Positions 63,983 through 64,000 of a stretch of DNA of 64,000 bases are shown here, in pieces. Under the pieces are notes generated by a model. It saw nothing but the letters and a program-made list of their open reading frames with translations. It did no database searches and was not told where the DNA came from. How positions within the stretch are numbered: the stretch's first letter is position 1; each line of letters begins with the position of its first letter. Position numbers and translations under genes: made by a program. Origin of the DNA: Mesorhizobium_K marinum (GTDB lineage: Bacteria > Pseudomonadota > Alphaproteobacteria > Rhizobiales > Rhizobiaceae); assembly GCF_040813715.1 (NCBI RefSeq), contig NZ_JBFOCH010000012.1, one strand, 5' to 3'.

Positions 63983-64000
63983 GATGCCGCGATCGGCATG

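Overview
The window is GC-rich, densely coded chromosomal DNA from an alphaproteobacterium. It most likely belongs to the order Hyphomicrobiales (Rhizobiales), close to the Phyllobacteriaceae (Mesorhizobium, Nitratireductor, Aquamicrobium and relatives). Markers for this are an alphaproteobacterial-type SerC with a serC leader RNA, C4-pathway HemA (5-aminolevulinate synthase), an RpoH2-type sigma factor behind an EcfG-type promoter, CtrA boxes in front of two outer-membrane protein genes, a 6S RNA beside the 5-formyl-THF cyclo-ligase gene, and Omp25-like beta-barrel proteins. I see no rRNA, tRNA, CRISPR, insertion sequence or prophage.

The sequence is a draft scaffold, probably from a metagenome or mixed-strain assembly. 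Nineteen runs of N (from 1 to 107 bases) join contigs, and nearly all are flanked on both sides by the same sequence. The flanks are identical at the NNN and 9-N joins and differ by a few percent or more at most single-n joins. The duplicated flanks make many genes look broken. When one copy is removed, thiP, the MATE gene, the threonine dehydratase, the hybrid kinase, the aminotransferase, the racemase fusion, the aldehyde dehydrogenase and the copper ATPase all become single open frames.

Layout. 1-3.5 kb: a ring-cleavage-product or keto-acid operon (FAH hydrolase, RraA-like aldolase, HIBADH-like dehydrogenase, TauE exporter). 3.6-7.9 kb: yebC, a metallo-hydrolase, terC, a YmdB-type phosphoesterase, the 5-formyl-THF cyclo-ligase and 6S RNA. 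8-10 kb: two CtrA-box outer-membrane proteins. 10-18 kb: serC-serA, a second FAH protein, an EamA exporter, purA and a proline-rich membrane protein. 18-24.5 kb: an ABC-F protein, thiamine pyrophosphokinase, and a TPP riboswitch in front of thiBPQ. 24.6-32 kb: an M48-LysM lipoprotein protease, rpoH2, a TIM-barrel isomerase, a MATE exporter and pyrD. 32-38 kb: a LuxR-type response regulator, a threonine dehydratase, a CbrA-like transporter-kinase hybrid and mscL. 38-41 kb: an aminotransferase and hemA. 41-47 kb: galE followed by a guanidino/D-amino-acid operon. 47-54 kb: an RND efflux pair and an outer-membrane protein. 54-58 kb: an aldehyde dehydrogenase and omega-aminotransferase with a divergent Lrp-type regulator. 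58-64 kb: metal homeostasis (CsoR/InrS-type sensor with a His-tailed MFS exporter, CueR-type promoter, Cu-ATPase, DUF411 protein).

The most unusual locus is 42.4-46.6 kb. A ureohydrolase with all its metal ligands and a FAD D-amino-acid dehydrogenase sit in one operon with a 608-residue fusion. The fusion joins an ornithine-racemase-like PLP domain to an arginase-fold domain that has lost nearly all its metal ligands. Together they suggest an arginine/ornithine racemisation route ending at a ureohydrolase, with the degenerate arginase fold acting as a non-catalytic partner or ligand-binding domain.
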